From JBBDWK01 sp040902885 (GTDB taxonomy: Bacteria; Acidobacteriota; Terriglobia; Bryobacterales; Bryobacteraceae): DNA of 64,000 nucleotides. Made by a program: the position numbers and the translations under genes. Location: NCBI GenBank assembly GCA_040902885.1, contig JBBDWK010000046.1, positions 76,890 through 140,889 on the forward strand, in the 5' to 3' direction. Below are positions 34,494-43,982 of this stretch, one piece after another; the first letter of the stretch is position 1; each line of letters starts with the position of its first letter. The notes below the pieces were generated by a model. The model was not told the origin of the DNA. It ran no database searches and worked only from the letters and a program-made list of their open reading frames with translations.

Positions 34494-35719
34494 TTCTGGC
34501 GATTGCTCTTCTTCTTGTCGTCTTCCTTCTGCTTCTTGTCGTTCTTCGCGGGCGCCGGCTGCCGGTTGGACGGTAGCGGTTCGTTCTGGCTCGTCGCCTG
34601 CGCGCCCTGCTGGCCGTTGCCATTGGCTGCCCCGGCTGCGGGAGGATTCTGCCGCGCGTCCGGCTGCGTATCGAGCGCCGTGGGATCGGTGACCGTGGAG
34701 ACGGAGACGTCGGCGGTCACGCCCGTAGTTCCATCGCCTGGCGTCGGAACGCTGGCTGGAACCGCGGGCCGCAGCGTATTCATCGCGGGGGCGCCGGACT
34801 TGGCGGCCATGCGCACATCCGGGCTCTTGCGGAAGATTCCCCACACGTTGCTCATTACGCCCGCCTTCTCCCTATGTTCCAGTTCGTACTTCATGCGGGC
34901 ATAGGCTACCGGATCGGCCTCCGGCACGGGGCGCCCCAGGGCCTGGAGCCTGGATTTGGCTTCATCGGCACGAACGCTCAGCGGATACTCGCGGACGATG
35001 CGGGTGTATGCATTCGCGGTTTTCTCCTCGAAGCGGTCGCCCATCTTCGAGTACGAATCCGCAAGCTGCCACAGCGCCTCGTCGGCTGCGCTGAAAAGGG
35101 GATAGTGGTTGACCACGCCTTCCAGACGGTTGGCCGCCGCCGGGTAGCTGCCTTTGTGGTGGTAGAAGACGCCGGCGCCGTACTCGTGCTGGGCGATTAC
35201 CTCCTGCACATCCCGCAGCATCTGCTCAGCTTCGGGAACGTACCTGCTGTTGGGAAACTGGGTCATCACCTGGCGGCATTCATCCTCCGCGCGCATGGCG
35301 TGCTGGGGATCGCGATCGGGCTTCTCCATCTGCCTGTAATGGATGCCGCACACCTTGAACTGCGCCTCGGAGGCCTCCTCCATGGTGGGGTAAAAGAGGA
35401 TGAAGTCTTTATACTCGGCCTCCGCCTGCGCGAGTCCGTGCGAGCCGCCCTCGCGGAACCAACTGTCGGCGATGGCCAGCTTGGCCTTGGCCAGATACTC
35501 GCTGGCGTCGTATGTGCTGATCAGCGTCTGCAAGGTGAGACGCGCTATATCGAAGCGGCTGCGCTCGATATCGGCAATGGCCTTATCGAACAGCACCTTG
35601 TCCGGCTGCAGGGTGTCCTTGCCGATGGGGTTTTCGTACTTCTTCCTCCGGCACGCGGACGAGGTAAGAAGTCCCGCTATTGCGGCGAACAAGATCAATA
35701 CGCGAAAAGAATGCCTCAT
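34490..35719 (-). CDS. bamD: Outer membrane assembly lipoprotein BamD with long C-terminal extension
   Basis: From ATG 35719 (AGGTG five bases upstream) the product is 409 aa with a lipoprotein signal ending SSACRRKK. Residues 40-280 hold the BamD/YfiO TPR repeats (DKAIADIERSRFDIARLTLQ, AEAEYKDFILFYPT, NRLEGVVNHYP, AYTRIVREYPLSVRADEAKSR). Residues after about 290 are Pro/Gln/Asn-rich ending in KKQKEDDKKKSNRQK, far beyond the roughly 245-aa typical length. It would assemble beta-barrel proteins with BamA; no other bam gene is in the window. Confidence 0.88.
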   Translation of the reverse strand: MRHSFRVLILFAAIAGLLTSSACRRKKYENPIGKDTLQPDKVLFDKAIADIERSRFDIARLTLQTLISTYDASEYLAKAKLAIADSWFREGGSHGLAQAEAEYKDFILFYPTMEEASEAQFKVCGIHYRQMEKPDRDPQHAMRAEDECRQVMTQFPNSRYVPEAEQMLRDVQEVIAQHEYGAGVFYHHKGSYPAAANRLEGVVNHYPLFSAADEALWQLADSYSKMGDRFEEKTANAYTRIVREYPLSVRADEAKSRLQALGRPVPEADPVAYARMKYELEHREKAGVMSNVWGIFRKSPDVRMAAKSGAPAMNTLRPAVPASVPTPGDGTTGVTADVSVSTVTDPTALDTQPDARQNPPAAGAANGNGQQGAQATSQNEPLPSNRQPAPAKNDKKQKEDDKKKSNRQK

Positions 35720-35769
35720 GAAACACCTAATATCCATCCATCGCCCGCACCTCTGACTCTGCGATGGTA

Positions 35770-36444
35770 TCAAACCCGAACCGCGGTTGCCTCCTCGGCG
35801 TACCGGCGCAGGCCGGACACGGCCGCTGCGGGATTGGAACTGTGAAAGATCGCCGAGCCGGCGACAATCCAGTCGCAGCCCGCCTGTACCGCCTGGGCGA
35901 CGTTGTTCATCGTAATGCCGCCGTCGATCTCGATAGGAAATGCGAGTCTGAGATCGCGGCGCCGCTCGTCCAGCCGGCGCACCTTGTTGAGTACCCTGGG
36001 AATGAACTCCTGTCCGCCGAACCCCGGGTTGACGCTCATTACCAGCACGAAGTCGGCCAGTTCGAGCACCTCCTCGATGGCCGAGACGGGGGTAGCGGGA
36101 TTGATTACCACTCCGGCGCGCGCGCCTTCGCTTTGAATCAGGCGCAACGTGCGGTCCAGATGGGGACACGCTTCCTGATGGACCGAGACCTGGTCGGCTC
36201 CCGCCTCGATGAAGAGGGGCGCATAGCGGTCGGCATCCTCGATCATCAAATGCACATCGAGCGTGAGACGTGTGGCTCCGCGGATACACCTGACCACTGG
36301 AGGTCCCAGCGTCAGGTTCGGCACAAAATGGCCGTCCATTATATCCACATGCAGCATGGAGATTCCTGCGGCCTCCACACGCGCGATATCCTCGGCCAGC
36401 CGCGCAAAATCGGCCGAGAGGATAGATGGAATGATTTGAACCAT
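35770..36444 (-). CDS. rpe: Ribulose-phosphate 3-epimerase
   Basis: The 224-aa TIM barrel has PSILSADFARLAEDI, HVDIMDGHFVPNLTLGP (metal ligands and catalytic Asp), VSVHQEA, VLVMSVNPGFGGQ and EIDGGITMNN with the second catalytic Asp. It interconverts ribulose 5-phosphate and xylulose 5-phosphate in the cytoplasm. It begins seven bases after rsmB and precedes bamD by 50 bases. Confidence 0.97.
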   Translation of the reverse strand: MVQIIPSILSADFARLAEDIARVEAAGISMLHVDIMDGHFVPNLTLGPPVVRCIRGATRLTLDVHLMIEDADRYAPLFIEAGADQVSVHQEACPHLDRTLRLIQSEGARAGVVINPATPVSAIEEVLELADFVLVMSVNPGFGGQEFIPRVLNKVRRLDERRRDLRLAFPIEIDGGITMNNVAQAVQAGCDWIVAGSAIFHSSNPAAAVSGLRRYAEEATAVRV

Positions 36445-36451
36445 TTGTGGA

Positions 36452-37612
36452 TTAGTCCGATCTTATCACAGCAGCGAAAAACCCGTCCCCGGGCTGGCGT
36501 CCCGGAAGCCGGTGCATGGTGCGCTCCACCAGCCGGCGGGGAACGCGTTCCACAACGCCTTCATTCTCCTCAACCTGAAGGGAACATGTGGAATAAACGA
36601 GCTTTCCCCCAGGGGCCAGATATTGCCGGGCGCGCTGAAGCAGTGCAATTTGCCTGCCCTTCAGGTTCTCAATATCGGACGGCTGGAGACGCCACTTGAT
36701 TTCCGGATTGCGGGCGAGGGTGCCGGTGCCGGCGCAGGGAACGTCGAGGAGGATACGGTCGAAGCGCTGTGCGAACGGAAGCGGCCGCGCGGCATCCAGC
36801 GCGACGAGATCGATTCCGAGCGAACTCAACCCACGAAGACGGCCGACGCTCAGATCGCACGCGATGGCCTTCACCCCGGATTCGAGCGCCTGCGCCGTTT
36901 TGTTGCCGGGGGCCGCGCAGAGGTCGAGGAACGTAAGGCCCGGGGAGAGATCGAGCAGCGGGACGATGGATTGCGAGCCGATGTCCTGAATGCGGAAACC
37001 GGCCGCGCGGCCCGAGGGGAGGCGGCAGCAGCCGGGGATGACGGTGGGCTCGCACTCGGGCGGCGGCACGGCGCCGCCCGGCACGCGCACGTAGGTCTCC
37101 GGCGGCTGAAGATTGGCCCGTGCAATGGCGGTCGCCTGATCGAAGCCGTAGCGGCGCTCCCAGCTTTCGAGCAGCCAGGCGGGGTGCGAAAGCTCAGTGG
37201 CGCGGTCCGGCCATTCGAAGGGGACGCCGTCGGCGATGGCCCTTTGGATCTTGCGCAGAACGGCGTTGACGAATCCGGCCGCCGAGCGCTCTTTCGAACG
37301 TTTGATCAGCTCGACGCTTTCGTTGATAATCGCGTGGGCGGGCACGCGGTCCAGGTGGCGCAGTTGGTAGACGCCCATGCGCAGGGCGAGGAGCACGCTT
37401 GTGTCGAGACGTTCGGTGCTGCGGCCGGAGAATTTTTCGGCCAGATAGTCGAGCTGCGCCTGGAAGCGGAGCACGCCAAACACGATCTCTGAGGCGAGGC
37501 CGGCATCGCGGGAGTCGAGAGCGGCGGAGTATTGAAGGAGCAGGTCTGAGGCATAGCCGCCCGCATCCACTTCGAGCAGGGTTCGGAAGGCTACGGTGCG
37601 GGCGGGAGACAT
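36452..37612 (-). CDS. rsmB: 16S rRNA m5C967 methyltransferase RsmB
   Basis: The 386-aa protein starts at ATG 37612 (MSPARTVAFRTLLEVDAG). An N-terminal NusB-like domain is followed by the methyltransferase part, with the SAM-binding FLDLCAAPGNKT, the DVPCAGTGTLARNPEIKW motif and the catalytic Cys in YSTCSLQVEENEGVV. It modifies C967 of 16S rRNA. The glycine usually in CAAPGGKT is Asn here. A longer frame to 37756 adds unrelated sequence. Confidence 0.95.
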   Translation of the reverse strand: MSPARTVAFRTLLEVDAGGYASDLLLQYSAALDSRDAGLASEIVFGVLRFQAQLDYLAEKFSGRSTERLDTSVLLALRMGVYQLRHLDRVPAHAIINESVELIKRSKERSAAGFVNAVLRKIQRAIADGVPFEWPDRATELSHPAWLLESWERRYGFDQATAIARANLQPPETYVRVPGGAVPPPECEPTVIPGCCRLPSGRAAGFRIQDIGSQSIVPLLDLSPGLTFLDLCAAPGNKTAQALESGVKAIACDLSVGRLRGLSSLGIDLVALDAARPLPFAQRFDRILLDVPCAGTGTLARNPEIKWRLQPSDIENLKGRQIALLQRARQYLAPGGKLVYSTCSLQVEENEGVVERVPRRLVERTMHRLPGRQPGDGFFAAVIRSD

Positions 37613-37698
37613 GAATGGTTTGAGGATAACGCTTAGAGACTTTGTTTGGCAGGCCGTATACTGGCGTTGGGCGCCATGAAAGCTATCATCTAAGGGAT

Positions 37699-38175
37699 AT
37701 GAAGCCAGATCCTCTCCGGCAGCAGCTTGTGAACACGCTTCGCGGACGCGGCGCACACGTTGAGTTCGATTCCGTCGTGGCTGATTTTCCTCCTGAGCTG
37801 CGCGGGGTCAAGCCGGCCGGTTTGCCTTACAGCGCCTGGCAGTTGCTCGCGCACATGCGGATGGCCCAGCACGACATCCTGGACTTTTGCGTCAACCCGG
37901 ACTACGCCGAGATGAAATGGCCAGACGATTACTGGCCGCGTGATGAGGCGCCGCCGAACGAGAAGGCCTGGGAAAAGTGTGTGCGTGACTTTCGGAAGGA
38001 CCTTTCGGCGATGGAAGCCCTGGTTACCGACCACAAACGGGATCTCCTCGCTCCCATTCCCCACGGGGAGGGGCAGACGTTGCTGCGTGAGGCGCTGCTG
38101 GTGGCCGACCACAACGCCTATCATTTAGGGCAACTTGTGCTGCTTCGGCGGCTGTTGAATGTTTGGCCGGCCTAA
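37699..38175 (+). CDS. DinB family protein
   Basis: From ATG 37699 (TAAGGG upstream) the product is 158 aa. The four-helix DinB bundle is marked by SAWQLLAHMRMAQHDILDF, and the late DHNAYHLGQLVLLRRLL supplies the other two metal-binding His residues. These proteins often act in thiol-dependent or stress-related metal-binding roles; the substrate is unknown. The stop codon overlaps the opposing thrC stop. Confidence 0.85.
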   Translation: MKPDPLRQQLVNTLRGRGAHVEFDSVVADFPPELRGVKPAGLPYSAWQLLAHMRMAQHDILDFCVNPDYAEMKWPDDYWPRDEAPPNEKAWEKCVRDFRKDLSAMEALVTDHKRDLLAPIPHGEGQTLLREALLVADHNAYHLGQLVLLRRLLNVWPA

Positions 38176-39482
38176 GTTTGGCCGGACTGGGAGAGAAGCG
38201 CCGCAATACGGTCCGCGTCGTTGGGCACGACTATCGGCTGGTTGCCGAAGTTCGGTTTGATCGGCCGGCCGCTGGGGTCCTGGAGTTGGTTTGTATGGTA
38301 GCGATAGATGTAGTCAGGGTCCTTGAGAACGTTGCCCGTGAGGACCGCTACTACGTCGGCGTCCGATCTGACGATACCAGCGGCGGTCAGGTTGCGAATT
38401 CCGGCAAGCGTTGCCGCCGAGGCCGGCTCGCAGCCGATGCCGCACCGTCCGATGACGGCTTTCGCGTCGGCGATCTCCTGCTCGGTCACCTTCGCCACCA
38501 CCCCTTCCGAGCATCTAACCTCGCGCAAGGCTTTCGGCCAGGAGACCGGATCGCCGATCTTGATCGCCGTGGCTAGCGTCTCTGGGTGCTCCACCGGGCG
38601 CAGGGCACCACCCGATCGCAGAAGCTCGTGAAACGGCGCGGAGCCTTCCGCCTGGATCACCGCCAGCTTCGGCATTTTGGCGATGTAGCCAAGCGCGCGC
38701 AGCTCGCGTAGAGCTTTGCCGAATGCGGCCGTGTTGCCGAGATTGCCGCCGGGCAGCACGATCCAGTCGGGCGGGTCCCACCCGCGCTGGTCCAGCATCT
38801 CAATGACGATGGTCTTCTGTCCCTCGATCCGAAAGGGATTGATGGAGTTGAGCAGGTAGATGCCCAGCCGCTCCGCGAGTGCCCGCACCAGCGCCAGAAT
38901 CTGGTCGAAGTTGGCCTCCACCTGCAATGTCCGCGCTCCATACTCGAGCGCCTGCGCCAGCTTGCCGTAAGAGATGTTGCCGTGGGGGATGAAGACGATC
39001 GGATCGAGGCCCGCCGCCGACGCATACGCGGCCATCGAAGCTGAGGTGTTACCCGTCGAAACGCAGGCCACGCGGCGCATTCCCAGCCGTACAGCCTGCG
39101 CGACGCCGCACGTCATCCCGTTGTCTTTGAAAGATCCCGTGGGGTTGAAGCCCTGGTGCTTGAATGCGATCGAGTCAAGGCCGGCGTACTTCGCCGCCAA
39201 AGGACCATTGAGCAGGGGTGTGTTGCCCTCGCGCAGGGAGACGACGTGGTCGAACGTATCCAGGAACGGGATCAGCTCGCGGTAACGCCAGACGCCGCTT
39301 TGGTCAATCGTCGCACGGCCCATGCGCCGCTGCAGCCACAAGGTTTTCAGCGCGTCGGGGGACTGTGCCGGCTCGGGCGCGGAGGCCTCCAGCAGACTTC
39401 CGCATTGCGGGCAGTTGTAAATCGCTTCCGTGATCGGATACCGTGCACGGCAGCGCTCCTCGAAACAGACCAACTCGGGCAT
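38172..39482 (-). CDS. thrC: Threonine synthase
   Basis: The 436-aa PLP enzyme has an N-terminal zinc-ribbon-like set of Cys (CFEERC and CPQC), then FKHQGFNPTGSFKDNGM carrying the Schiff-base lysine, VSTGNTSASMAAYASAAG, and the phosphate-binding LPGGNLGNTAAF. It converts O-phosphohomoserine to threonine; related cysteate and cystathionine-type synthases could share these motifs. The start follows a TATAAT by nine bases, and may be leaderless. Confidence 0.92.
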   Translation of the reverse strand: MPELVCFEERCRARYPITEAIYNCPQCGSLLEASAPEPAQSPDALKTLWLQRRMGRATIDQSGVWRYRELIPFLDTFDHVVSLREGNTPLLNGPLAAKYAGLDSIAFKHQGFNPTGSFKDNGMTCGVAQAVRLGMRRVACVSTGNTSASMAAYASAAGLDPIVFIPHGNISYGKLAQALEYGARTLQVEANFDQILALVRALAERLGIYLLNSINPFRIEGQKTIVIEMLDQRGWDPPDWIVLPGGNLGNTAAFGKALRELRALGYIAKMPKLAVIQAEGSAPFHELLRSGGALRPVEHPETLATAIKIGDPVSWPKALREVRCSEGVVAKVTEQEIADAKAVIGRCGIGCEPASAATLAGIRNLTAAGIVRSDADVVAVLTGNVLKDPDYIYRYHTNQLQDPSGRPIKPNFGNQPIVVPNDADRIAALLSQSGQT

Positions 39483-39491
39483 GAAGTCTCG

Positions 39492-39497
39492 ATTATA
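39492..39497 (-). promoter_or_regulatory. Putative -10 element of thrC (leaderless)
   Basis: TATAAT on the minus strand is separated from the thrC ATG at 39482 by nine bases. No purine-rich ribosome binding site is visible between them. The next gene, DUF4097, is divergent. Confidence 0.5.
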
Positions 39498-39606
39498 CCT
39501 GTCCGGTGATGGACAAACCGTCCCGGAAGCGGACAGTCGGGTTCGCGGAAGAGGTCATTCTTCAGTGGTTTAGGAATGGCAATTGCCATGCTCGTTCCGC
39601 CTCACC

Positions 39607-40596
39607 ATGAAAACCTTGCATAGCTTTGCGGTTACCGCCCTGCTCGCTACCCTCCCCGGCGCGATGGCCGCCGTGGGCGTCGAGGATCGCATGACCCGAA
39701 CCATACCGGTACAGCCCGGCGGCCGGATCGTGCTGCAGGTGGACAACGGCTCCATCGAGGTGCGCACCGCCGACACCCCGAACATCGAACTGGAGGTGTT
39801 CCGGCGCGTGGAGGCTGGCTCCCAGGAGGAATCCGCCCGAATTCTTGCCGAGTACGAGCTCACCGTCGAGCAGACCGGCAATGAGGTTTCCGTGCGCGGC
39901 GCCTACAAAGAAGGCGGCCGGCGCGAGTACGGAAGATATCTACGGAAGCATCATTACGTGGTGATTGCGCCGCGCGAGTTCAACGTGGACCTGACTACTT
40001 CGGGCGGCTCCATCTCCGTGGGCGACCTGAAGGGCGAGGTGCGCGGCAGGACTTCGGGCGGCTCGCTGCAATTCGGACGGGTGACCGGACCTATCTGGGG
40101 GCGCACTTCCGGCGGCAGCATCACGCTCGAAGGCACCGAAGGCAACGCCGATGTTCGAACGTCGGGCGGCTCGATCCGCATCGGCGAAGTGCGCGGCGAG
40201 GTTGCGGCGCACACTTCGGGCGGCTCCATCCGCGTCGGGCGCGTATCGGGAAAGGTGAACGCGGTTACCTCCGGCGGAAGCATCGAGGTGAAGGAAGCGG
40301 GCGGCGCGGTCGACGCTTCCACTTCGGGCGGCAGCGTCACGGCCTTTCTGCTGGCGCAGCCGCAGGCCCCCTGCCGCCTTTCCACTTCGGGTGGAAACGT
40401 TCACGTGCATCTGAAGGAATCGGTGGGAGTGGATCTGGACGCGAGCACCGGCTCGGGCCGCGTGGTGACGGACTTTCCGGTCACCGTGCAGGGGAACCTG
40501 AGCAAGCACGCGCTGAAGGCGGCCATAAACGGAGGCGGCCCGCTGCTGCATCTGCGGACCTCGGGCGGAAGCATCCATATCCGGAAAGCTTTGTAG
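39607..40596 (+). CDS. DUF4097-type repeat protein, probably exported
   Basis: From ATG 39607 the product is 329 aa with a signal peptide (MKTLHSFAVTALLATLPGAMA). Residues from about 120 to the end form a regular beta-repeat with nine copies of TSGG(S/N), spaced at 18-28 residues, typical of DUF4097 beta-helix/adhesin-like proteins that are placed next to envelope-stress or transport genes. The stop is one base from the start of the ADOP permease gene, so the two are cotranscribed. Confidence 0.85.
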   Translation: MKTLHSFAVTALLATLPGAMAAVGVEDRMTRTIPVQPGGRIVLQVDNGSIEVRTADTPNIELEVFRRVEAGSQEESARILAEYELTVEQTGNEVSVRGAYKEGGRREYGRYLRKHHYVVIAPREFNVDLTTSGGSISVGDLKGEVRGRTSGGSLQFGRVTGPIWGRTSGGSITLEGTEGNADVRTSGGSIRIGEVRGEVAAHTSGGSIRVGRVSGKVNAVTSGGSIEVKEAGGAVDASTSGGSVTAFLLAQPQAPCRLSTSGGNVHVHLKESVGVDLDASTGSGRVVTDFPVTVQGNLSKHALKAAINGGGPLLHLRTSGGSIHIRKAL

Positions 40597-40597
40597 C

Positions 40598-43009
40598 ATG
40601 ACCCTCGATGCCATCATCGGTGCCAGCGTCTATGACGTCCGCTACGCGTTTCGCGGGATCCGCAAGAGTCCCGGTTTCGCCACTGTCGCTATCCTTTCGC
40701 TCGCCATCGGCATCGGCGCCAATACCGCCATCTTCTCGCTTGTCAACTCTGTGCTCCTTCAGCCGCTCGCCTACCAGGAGCCGCAGCGTTTGTTCGCGGT
40801 TCGCGAACTGCTTCCTCACGCCTTCGGCCAAAATCCCATAGCCGTCAACCCTATGCACGCTCGCGAATGGGCAAAGCAGTGCCCGTCGCTCGAGCATGTC
40901 GCATTGATGCGCAGCAACCGTGCCGATGTCGCCTCCGCAGGCGAGCCGGCGTCTATCCGCAGCGCCGACGTTCCCCACAATCTCTTCGCGCTTTTCGGCG
41001 TGGAACCGATCCTCGGTCGCACTTTCCTTGCTGAAGAGGAGCAGGAAGGCAACCACCGCGTCGTGATCCTTTCGGAATCGCTCTGGCGCTCTCGCTTCAA
41101 TTCAGATCGGTCGCTGGTCGGCAAGTCGATCTTGGTCGACCGCCAGAATCACCAGGTCGTCGGCATTATTCCTGCGTGGTTCCGGCCTGCCACGAACATG
41201 CGATTCGAGATCTTCCGCCCTCTCGTACTCGGCCAGGATGAGATCGGGCGGCCTATGGGGAATTTCAACTACCGTGCTGTCGTGCGACTGAGGCGCGGCG
41301 CAACCGCCGAGCAGGCGCTTGCCGAAATCAACGTCGTTCAGGCGCGCTTCCCAGCGCTGGCCGGTCGCAAAGTAGATCTAAAGGCGGTACTGATACCGGT
41401 GCACGAGCTCGTCACCGGCCGCGCGCGGCTCGGCTTGTGGATGCTGGCTGCGGCCGTAGGGGCGGTCCTGCTCATTGTCTGCATCAACCTTGCCAATCTC
41501 CTGCTCTCGCGAATCGCAGCGCGCAGCCGCGAGGCGGCTGTCCGTACCGCTCTCGGAGCCAGCCGCGGCCGCCAGTTTCGCATGGTGCTGACGGAAAGTC
41601 TGCTGCTGGCCGTCTCCGGTGGCGCTCTCGGGATTCTGTTTGCAAGCTGGAGCGTGCAACTCCTCGTTGCCACGACAACACTCGATATCCCCAGGCTCGA
41701 TGAAGTGCGCGTGGACTCCAGCGTCCTGGTGTTCGCTTTCTGCCTCACGGTGCTCACCGGGCTTGTGTTCGGCGCCCTTCCCGCCTGGCGGCTCACCCGC
41801 AGCGATCCGCAGGAAGCGCTCCGCGCCGGAAGCCACACCGTCACCGAAGGACGGCGCGGCCTGCGGCTTCGCGAAGGCCTGATCGGCCTCGAAGTCGGCC
41901 TGAGCACGGCGCTGCTGATCGTCGCCGGTCTTCTAACTAGCAGCCTCACACGGCTGCTGCAGGTCGATAAAGGCTTCGACGCTCACCAAGTTCTCACCGT
42001 CGATGTCGGCCTCTCCGGCAACCTCTACGCGGAGCCGGTCAACCGGGAAAAGTTCTTTGACCGGCTTCTCGCGAAGGTCAGCGCCATCCCCGGTGTCCAG
42101 GCCTCCGGAGTCGTCACCGAGCTGCCCACGCGCGGCCAAACCTGGAACGACCCGATTTACCCCGAAGGTAGTGACAGACGCCACATAGTCGACAATCGGT
42201 ACGCCAGTCCGGGATATTTTCGTGCGATGAACATTGCCATACGTCAGGGCCGAGCGTTCGATGAAAGCGATCGCGAGCGGGGCGTCGCTGTCCTCTCGGA
42301 GAAGGCGGCAAAGCTCCTCTGGCCCGGAGACCCCAACCCGGTAGGCCGGCGTTTCATGGGCGAAGACGATAAGCCGAAGATTCTGGTCGGAGTGGTTGCC
42401 GAGGTGCGCGCCGTGCTCCACAGCGACCCGCCGCCGACGGCATATTACCCCTACTGGCAGCGCGTGCCTGTTGGCGTTGCCTTAGTGGTTCGGACAACTG
42501 CCGACCCGCACACTGCCGTGGGCGCCCTTCGCGCCGCGCTTCGCAGCGAGGATCCGCAACTGCCGATTCGTGCCATCGGCACCATGGAGGAGGTGGTCGG
42601 CCGCTCGCTGGCCGAGCGCAAATTCCAAGTGACTCTCGTGATGGTCTTTGCCCTGTCCGCGCTCATTGTGGGCAGCCTTGGCATTTACGGCGTTGTCTCT
42701 TACTCGGTAGCTCGCCGCCGGAATGAAATCGGCATCCGAATGGCGCTCGGCGCGCAGCGCTCCCAACTGCTGGGGCTGGTCATTCGCCAGGGTATGGCGC
42801 CTGTCGTTCTTGGCCTCGCGGCCGGTGTCGCCGGCGCCTTATTTCTCGGCACCGCAATTCGCGGCCTGCTGTTCGGAGTTCAGCCGACGGACCCATTGAC
42901 GATCGCCGGAGTCGCCGTGGTGCTGCTGGCCGTCGGCTTTCTGGCCTGCCTCATCCCCGCCCGTCGCGCTGCCGGCACCGATGCCATCGCGGCACTCCGC
43001 TTCGAGTAG
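40598..43009 (+). CDS. ADOP-family MacB/FtsX-type permease
   Basis: The 803-aa protein contains two copies of an FtsX-type membrane domain, each preceded by a periplasmic MacB_PCD-like domain: DVRYAFRGIRKSPGFATVAIL with a first membrane segment, then LGLWMLAAAVGAVLLIVCINLANLLLSRIAARSREAAVR and the second half with a RNEIGIRMALGAQRSQLL block. This is the acidobacterial duplicated orphan permease type, which lacks an adjacent ATPase; none is found here. Function is presumed lipoprotein or peptide export. Confidence 0.92.
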   Translation: MTLDAIIGASVYDVRYAFRGIRKSPGFATVAILSLAIGIGANTAIFSLVNSVLLQPLAYQEPQRLFAVRELLPHAFGQNPIAVNPMHAREWAKQCPSLEHVALMRSNRADVASAGEPASIRSADVPHNLFALFGVEPILGRTFLAEEEQEGNHRVVILSESLWRSRFNSDRSLVGKSILVDRQNHQVVGIIPAWFRPATNMRFEIFRPLVLGQDEIGRPMGNFNYRAVVRLRRGATAEQALAEINVVQARFPALAGRKVDLKAVLIPVHELVTGRARLGLWMLAAAVGAVLLIVCINLANLLLSRIAARSREAAVRTALGASRGRQFRMVLTESLLLAVSGGALGILFASWSVQLLVATTTLDIPRLDEVRVDSSVLVFAFCLTVLTGLVFGALPAWRLTRSDPQEALRAGSHTVTEGRRGLRLREGLIGLEVGLSTALLIVAGLLTSSLTRLLQVDKGFDAHQVLTVDVGLSGNLYAEPVNREKFFDRLLAKVSAIPGVQASGVVTELPTRGQTWNDPIYPEGSDRRHIVDNRYASPGYFRAMNIAIRQGRAFDESDRERGVAVLSEKAAKLLWPGDPNPVGRRFMGEDDKPKILVGVVAEVRAVLHSDPPPTAYYPYWQRVPVGVALVVRTTADPHTAVGALRAALRSEDPQLPIRAIGTMEEVVGRSLAERKFQVTLVMVFALSALIVGSLGIYGVVSYSVARRRNEIGIRMALGAQRSQLLGLVIRQGMAPVVLGLAAGVAGALFLGTAIRGLLFGVQPTDPLTIAGVAVVLLAVGFLACLIPARRAAGTDAIAALRFE

Positions 43010-43014
43010 CAGTC

Positions 43015-43974
43015 TTACATCGTTGGCGCGTAATAGCCCTTGCGCGCCCGGACTATAAGGTCCTTGCGGTTGCGCACCTTCACTTCCACGGGATGGAAGA
43101 GGCCATCGGTGCGGATGGGATCCGGCCGGAAGGTGATGTTGTACTGGTGCCGCAGCTCATTAGCAATGTTCTCGAAGGACTGCGCGAGGTCCTGCACCTT
43201 GAAGGGAAAGAAGGCCTGCCCTCCGGTCTCAGCCGCGAGGTACTTCAGCACTTTGTCGCCGTCGTTTTCAATCCGCGAGATGTTGGTCGATATGCTGTAG
43301 ATTACAGCGTCGGCCTTCTGGGCCATCTCGAGGGCCTGGTCGCGCGAGACGCGGCTCTGATTGTCGTCGCCGTCGCCTACGATGATGATCGCCCGCCGGA
43401 ACTTGTGCCTGGGCTGGTCCTGCTGCAGCTTGTCGCGGGAGGCGAAGAATACCGCATCATACAGCGCGGTGCCTCCGCCCGGGCGCAGGTCGCGTATCCC
43501 CTTCGCTAAAAGCTCGGTATCGTCGATCAGGTCGGCCACCAGCTCGGCGGAGGAATCGAAGCTGACCACCATGCAGCGGTCCTGCCGCGGACGCACCACG
43601 CTATTGATAAATTCAATCGCCGCCTCCTGCTCGAACTTGAAGCGGTCGCGGACGCTGTTACTGGTATCGATGAGGATGGCCAGGCGCAACGGAAGATCGG
43701 ATTCCGCGGTGAACTCCTGAATCGCCTGGGGCTTCTTGTGCTCGGTGACGGCGAAGTCGTCCTTGATCAGATCTGTGACGAACCGTCCTTTCTTATCGGT
43801 AACCGCGAAGAGCAGGTTGACTCGGGTGACGTCCACCTGGATGCGGGTAGGATCGGAGGGCTCCACTTGGGAAGGCTGGACCCGAGGCTTCTGCGCCTCC
43901 TGCTGGGCCGTGGAGATCGTGCTTCCGGGATATAGGAACAGCGCCCCAAGCGCCAACGGCAACAGCTTTTTCAT
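43015..43974 (-). CDS. VWA domain protein, acidobacterial TIGR03436 type
   Basis: From ATG 43974 the product is 319 aa with a signal peptide (MKKLLPLALGALFLYPGS). A Gln/Pro-rich linker precedes NLLFAVTDKKGRFVTDLIKDD, then the MIDAS motif LAILIDTSNSVRD, SFDSSAELVADL and GGGTALYDAVFFAS. It ends in a beta-rich HQYNITFRPDPIRTDG region. These proteins are expanded in Acidobacteriota and are exported; the ligand is unknown. It lies nine bases after the RluD stop on the same strand. Confidence 0.9.
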   Translation of the reverse strand: MKKLLPLALGALFLYPGSTISTAQQEAQKPRVQPSQVEPSDPTRIQVDVTRVNLLFAVTDKKGRFVTDLIKDDFAVTEHKKPQAIQEFTAESDLPLRLAILIDTSNSVRDRFKFEQEAAIEFINSVVRPRQDRCMVVSFDSSAELVADLIDDTELLAKGIRDLRPGGGTALYDAVFFASRDKLQQDQPRHKFRRAIIIVGDGDDNQSRVSRDQALEMAQKADAVIYSISTNISRIENDGDKVLKYLAAETGGQAFFPFKVQDLAQSFENIANELRHQYNITFRPDPIRTDGLFHPVEVKVRNRKDLIVRARKGYYAPTM

Positions 43975-43982
43975 AACTTCAA

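Noticed and set aside
34494..34844. 117-codon upstream extension of the response regulator at 33906-34493
   Set aside because: It lies inside the bamD coding sequence in another frame; the REC domain starts exactly at the ATGA overlap.
39980..40590. Repeated TSGG-encoding bases as a CRISPR or tandem DNA repeat
   Set aside because: The units vary in length and third-position bases and lie within a continuous frame, so it is a protein repeat of DUF4097 and not a CRISPR array.
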